Notes under the pieces: generated by a model
Told to the model about the DNA's origin: nothing
Database searches by the model: none
Seen by the model: the letters and a program-made list of their open reading frames with translations, nothing else
Position numbers and translations under genes: made by a program
Assembly (NCBI GenBank): GCA_902168185.1
Contig: CABHOV010000039.1
Location: 62,001-126,000, forward strand
Length of the DNA stretch: 64,000 nucleotides
Direction: 5' to 3'
Source: an uncultured Bacteroides sp.
Lineage (GTDB): Bacteria > Bacteroidota > Bacteroidia > Cytophagales > Cyclobacteriaceae
Part shown: positions 60,910-64,000 of the stretch, piece by piece
How positions within the stretch are numbered: position 1 is the stretch's first letter
Layout: the number at the start of each line of letters is the position of its first letter

Positions 60910-61602
60910 ATGGCAATCGAATTGATTGTATTTGACCTCGCGGGTACTACCGTGAAAGATAATAAGGATGTACACCGTGTGTTGCAGCAGGCACTTGCTA
61001 TACATCATGTGGCTATATCTATTGAAGACGCAAACGCGGTGATGGGTATTCCCAAACCCGTAGCGATTCGCGGACTTCTGGAAAAACGATATATAGGTAC
61101 ACGTACGATCGATGAAGCGTGGATTCATGAAATACATACTGTATTCGTGCAGACCATGATCGAATTTTATAAGACTGATCCGTCAGTAGGTGAGAAGCCT
61201 GGTGTAAGTGAGACGTTTCGCAAGTTGAAGGAGAGTAAACTAAAAGTTGTGGTTGATACTGGATTTGATCGTCAGATCACAGACCCGTTGCTGGATCGTC
61301 TCGGGTGGAAAAAAGCAGCGTTGATTGATGCGAGTGTTACTAGTGATGAAGTAGATCGCGGCAGACCTTTCCCCGATATGATCTTCCGCGCCATGGAACT
61401 TACGGGTGTGCAGAATTCGAGTCGTGTGGCAAAAGTTGGTGACACCGCTTCTGATTTGCAAGAGGGAAATGCTGCAGGTTGTTCGTTGGTGATTGGTGTT
61501 ACAACGGGAGCCTTTTCAAGAGAAGAACTTTCAAAGGAAAAGCATACGCATCTTATTGAGAACGTACACGAGGTTCTGGAAATTATAAGGACTGTCGCTT
61601 GA
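60910..61602 (+). CDS. Phosphonatase-like HAD hydrolase
   Basis: A 230-residue HAD hydrolase of the PhnX-like subgroup. The nucleophile is Asp9 (FDLAGTT) and the second acid lies in the later KVGDTASDLQEGNAAG block. In the cap, Met45 and Lys49 (VMGIPKPVAIRGLL) match Met49 and the Schiff-base Lys53 of phosphonoacetaldehyde hydrolase in spacing, but the catalytic His56 is Ala52 here. Activity on phosphonoacetaldehyde is thus uncertain; another phospho-substrate is possible. It is divergent from the PhnZ-like gene with 124 bp between. Confidence 0.88.
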   Translation: MAIELIVFDLAGTTVKDNKDVHRVLQQALAIHHVAISIEDANAVMGIPKPVAIRGLLEKRYIGTRTIDEAWIHEIHTVFVQTMIEFYKTDPSVGEKPGVSETFRKLKESKLKVVVDTGFDRQITDPLLDRLGWKKAALIDASVTSDEVDRGRPFPDMIFRAMELTGVQNSSRVAKVGDTASDLQEGNAAGCSLVIGVTTGAFSREELSKEKHTHLIENVHEVLEIIRTVA

Positions 61603-61652
61603 TGTTATATTAACGAAATGTTAACTTCATGTTAATCAAATTTTAACATGAG
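61603..61652 (+). promoter_or_regulatory. ATGTTAA repeat cluster before the hypothetical gene
   Basis: ATGTTAA occurs directly at 61618 and 61629 (11 bp apart), and its inverse TTAACAT at 61643. All lie within the 50 bp between the HAD gene and the GTG start at 61653. They may be operator sites. Confidence 0.35.
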
Positions 61653-62237
61653 GTGAAAAGAGGTATATGTTTTCTTTTATTTTCGTTTACTATTTGTAAA
61701 CTCGCAGCGCAGGAATATACCTGGCATGAAGGAGCACTGGTACTCCAAACACAGCAAGTATTGGTGGGTGCTATAGCGGTGGAGGCAGAGCATGATATAA
61801 TCCTTTTTCGGTCAAACGACTCTATACATATATACCCTGCTCATAGAATTCAGTACTTTCAATTTTTTGATGTAAAGAACAATATTAACCGAAAGTATGT
61901 ATCACTCCGGGAAAGCGAAGCATGGGAAAGACATCGGTTGTATGAAGTAGTGCTGAATGGTACTATAGATATACTCCGAAGGCAGAAACGCAATGTATCT
62001 CCGGCTCTGTCTGACGCGGATGATTTTCTCTATTATATATACATGGAGAATAACCTGCTTTCGCTGAAAACATTTCGTAGTAAAGTATATCCGGCATTAT
62101 TAAAGGATGGTGGTGTTTCGCTTTCGATGTTCGTGATGGAAAAGAACCTTAGCCCGCAGGAGCCTTCTCATGCTATTGAAATCATTCGGTATTATAACGG
62201 ATTGGTACAGAGGGATGCTATCGTGGCAACACGCTGA
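61653..62237 (+). CDS. Hypothetical secreted protein
   Basis: A 194-residue protein starting with GTG (VKRGICFLLFSFTICKLAAQ, signal peptide). The mature part begins EYTWHEGALVLQTQQVLVGAIAVEAEHDIILFRSNDSIHIYPAHRIQYFQFFD, a beta-rich stretch that could be one SH3-like or barrel unit. A charged helical middle and a helix-rich C-terminus follow (YYIYMENNLLSLKTFRSKVYPALLKDGG). I do not recognise a family. Similar proteins beginning with W-x-G-x-(L/V)-x-L-x-x-x-x-V-x-x-G are seen as unknown secreted proteins in Cytophagales. The role is open. Confidence 0.7.
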   Translation: MKRGICFLLFSFTICKLAAQEYTWHEGALVLQTQQVLVGAIAVEAEHDIILFRSNDSIHIYPAHRIQYFQFFDVKNNINRKYVSLRESEAWERHRLYEVVLNGTIDILRRQKRNVSPALSDADDFLYYIYMENNLLSLKTFRSKVYPALLKDGGVSLSMFVMEKNLSPQEPSHAIEIIRYYNGLVQRDAIVATR

Positions 62238-62290
62238 TCGGAAGTATATATCAGCGTAATTATATATATCTAATTCGATACGTTGATCGA

Positions 62291-64000
62291 CTAAGCACCT
62301 TTCCGCAAATCATTTATACGCATGGAAGCTTCTTCCTCCTTCATGGTCGACAAGATGATCCAATGAACATCCGGTATATTGAGTGGCGCGAAGGCATTGA
62401 GCATCTCAATGTTGTGCTTATTTTTTTCTATCTGCGTACCTGTTTCTCCTTGCAATGCCTTATCCACGGAAGTGAGCTTGATGGTCTCAAGCAAAATACT
62501 GGTGTTCATTTTGTCGATCTGCAGCGTAATGGAATCGCTATAGCCAATCTTCTTCAATCCTGATAAGTATCTTTTTTTATTCTCCATCAACTCACGGGCA
62601 ATTGAGCGCAGTTTGTAATCGCTTCCAATCATGAGCGTTTCGCCACTTTCGCCAAGTCCGTCATCGTGCCAGTTAGCATCTCCTGTCAGTATCTGGTTGA
62701 TCTTGTTGATGGGCATCTGGAATACAAGTATACCAGCCTTCTCATTTCCGTCATATATAGGGCAAGCTATAAAAGAAGCAGGCGTATGATAGGAGGGGTC
62801 GTAAGGTTCAAAATCAGCAAGCTTCACAAAGTTCTTGTCAGTGCTTTCAATCGCTTCTTTTACAACGCGACCGAAATTCGTCTTGCTATAGAGTCCTGTC
62901 AAAAGACTCGTTGCAAAATCAATTTCCTTAAATACACTATATACCATTTCGCCCGTAATGTGGTCGATCAGGAATATATCATAGTATCCGAATTTCTCCA
63001 GGAAGCTTCGCATCACCGGGTGATAGTGCGCGTGAACTTTGCTATACTCGCTTCCATCCTCGGATCTGTTCAGAAGTGATTTTTGTCCTGTAGGATGCGG
63101 GTTGTTAGAAATATATAAGTATTGCAACACATCGGCCCTTATTTCCTCGGGGAAATAGTGCTCGATGCGTTCAAGTTGATCGGTGTTGTCTTTAATGCGT
63201 GGTATAAATTCATTCGCATAGTATTGCCGCAGGCTGTCTTTGATGGTCGCCAACTTTTCATCCGATATACCTTCATGAATTTTAGCAAATGCTTTTTTAA
63301 AATCATTGACTGCAGAAATTACCATTTTATTTTCTGCGAAGGTCTGGATCTGGTTACGGATGATATCGAAGTAATACTCGATGTTTCTCTTCTTCGTGGA
63401 GTTGATTGATTTGAGCTGATCGAATTTAGATTGATAGTTCAACTCGGCCAGTTGCTTGAAGAGTGCATTATACTTACGACTGATCTCTTCCTGTGTAGCT
63501 TGCAACTCTTCCTGATTCTGACGCAGTTCCTCTTCCTGTGCGCGCATGTTTTCTGCCTGCTGATGCGATTCATCGAGAAGGCGCTTTGTGTTTTCATTTG
63601 TGCGAAAGGAAAGAATGGTGTGTGCTATATTTTCTCCGATCTTTTCAACGAAAGCTATTTCATGTTCCTGAAACGGTTTGAATGACGCCAGTTCTACTAT
63701 ACCTACTACATCTTCATTTACTTTTAGCGGAGTGATGAGAAGATTCTTAGGATTAGCTTCTCCTAAACCTGATGTGATACGCACAAAATCATCGGGTACT
63801 TCTTTTAAATATAGCGTCTCTTTTTCCAAAAATGTTTGGCCGATAAGACCTTCACCGATCGCTACCTTTTTGGTGAGGTGCTTGGTGCGATTGAAAGCAT
63901 AGCAGGCCAGCATCTCCAGGTGTTTATCGTGAGAATGATCATCGTTAAGTATAAAGATGGCGCCTTGGTTTGCGTTCAGCAGATTAACAAGACTCTTCGT
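62291..64000 (-). CDS. GAF - coiled coil - Cache sensor protein (5' end outside window)
   Basis: At least 569 residues; the frame is open to the window edge, so the N-terminus is missing. A GAF domain comes first (GAIFILNDD near the edge, then IGEGLIGQTFLEKETLYLKEVPDDF, LLITPLKVNEDVVGIVELASFKPF). A Glu/Gln-rich coiled coil follows (MRAQEEELRQNQEELQATQEEISRKY). The C-terminal 350 residues are a Cache-like sensor (YYANEFIPRIKDNTDQLERIEHYFPEEIRADVLQYLY, FVKLADFEPYDPSYHTPASFIACPIYD). It ends just after STMKEEEASMRIND, where a HAMP or output domain usually begins. No kinase, cyclase or MCP domain is visible in this part. Confidence 0.85.
   Translation of the reverse strand, partial: TKSLVNLLNANQGAIFILNDDHSHDKHLEMLACYAFNRTKHLTKKVAIGEGLIGQTFLEKETLYLKEVPDDFVRITSGLGEANPKNLLITPLKVNEDVVGIVELASFKPFQEHEIAFVEKIGENIAHTILSFRTNENTKRLLDESHQQAENMRAQEEELRQNQEELQATQEEISRKYNALFKQLAELNYQSKFDQLKSINSTKKRNIEYYFDIIRNQIQTFAENKMVISAVNDFKKAFAKIHEGISDEKLATIKDSLRQYYANEFIPRIKDNTDQLERIEHYFPEEIRADVLQYLYISNNPHPTGQKSLLNRSEDGSEYSKVHAHYHPVMRSFLEKFGYYDIFLIDHITGEMVYSVFKEIDFATSLLTGLYSKTNFGRVVKEAIESTDKNFVKLADFEPYDPSYHTPASFIACPIYDGNEKAGILVFQMPINKINQILTGDANWHDDGLGESGETLMIGSDYKLRSIARELMENKKRYLSGLKKIGYSDSITLQIDKMNTSILLETIKLTSVDKALQGETGTQIEKNKHNIEMLNAFAPLNIPDVHWIILSTMKEEEASMRINDLRKGA

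Noticed and set aside
1-64000. tRNA, rRNA, CRISPR arrays, insertion sequences, phage genes
   Set aside because: Intergenic regions were read for cloverleaf/CCA patterns, regularly spaced repeats and transposase motifs; none was seen.

Overview
The window reads as a chromosomal segment of a free-living, polysaccharide-degrading Bacteroidota. It carries SusC/SusD pairs with STN domains, ECF-sigma/FecR switches, a GH9/GH2/GH43 cluster, start codons mostly without a Shine-Dalgarno, and mid-40s GC by eye. The gene styles (ThuA/sorbosone-dehydrogenase/cytochrome fusions, UnbV/FG-GAP proteins, an assimilatory nitrate reductase fused to an FAD module) suggest the Cytophagales (Chryseolinea/Ohtaekwangia-like). 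That placement is inference. I found no rRNA, tRNA, CRISPR or insertion sequence.

Region 1 (1-7.6 kb) is glycan breakdown: the end of a GH9 cellulase, an alpha/beta hydrolase, a GH2 enzyme and a GH43-like enzyme in one tight operon. It is followed by a cyclophilin and a GH12 endoglucanase lipoprotein on the minus strand and a small Cys-rich protein. Region 2 (7.7-32.6 kb) starts with a MacB/FtsX permease. Two consecutive ECF sigma - FecR - SusC(STN) - SusD loci follow. The second ends in a terminator and leads into a periplasmic sugar-oxidation cassette: an FG-GAP/UnbV lipoprotein, a five-domain ThuA/sugar dehydrogenase/PKD/cytochrome c/carbohydrate-binding lipoprotein, and a Tat-exported TIM-barrel isomerase.

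Region 3 (33.3-58.3 kb) is a nitrate/nitrite assimilation island. It holds SUMT for siroheme, DUF4202, NirB, NirD, a NarX-like nitrate-sensor kinase with its NarL-like regulator, a NarK transporter, an outer-membrane porin, an NrtABD-type ABC importer, a nitrate reductase fused to a NirB-like FAD/BFD module, and a rubredoxin protein whose N-terminal part resembles a siroheme reductase without its cofactor cysteines. A PRC-barrel gene, a NIPSNAP gene, a TetR/HMA-like/MFS operon, DUF3820 and a TonB receptor interrupt it. Eleven copies of the hexamer TACGTA lie in just three intergenic regions of this island: before nirB, before the kinase and before narK. This is the strongest unexplained signal in the window and probably marks the target of the island's own two-component system.

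Region 4 (58.4-64 kb) has a ClC channel, a PhnZ-like HD oxygenase divergent from a phosphonatase-like HAD hydrolase, a hypothetical secreted protein, and a GAF/coiled-coil/Cache sensor cut by the window edge.
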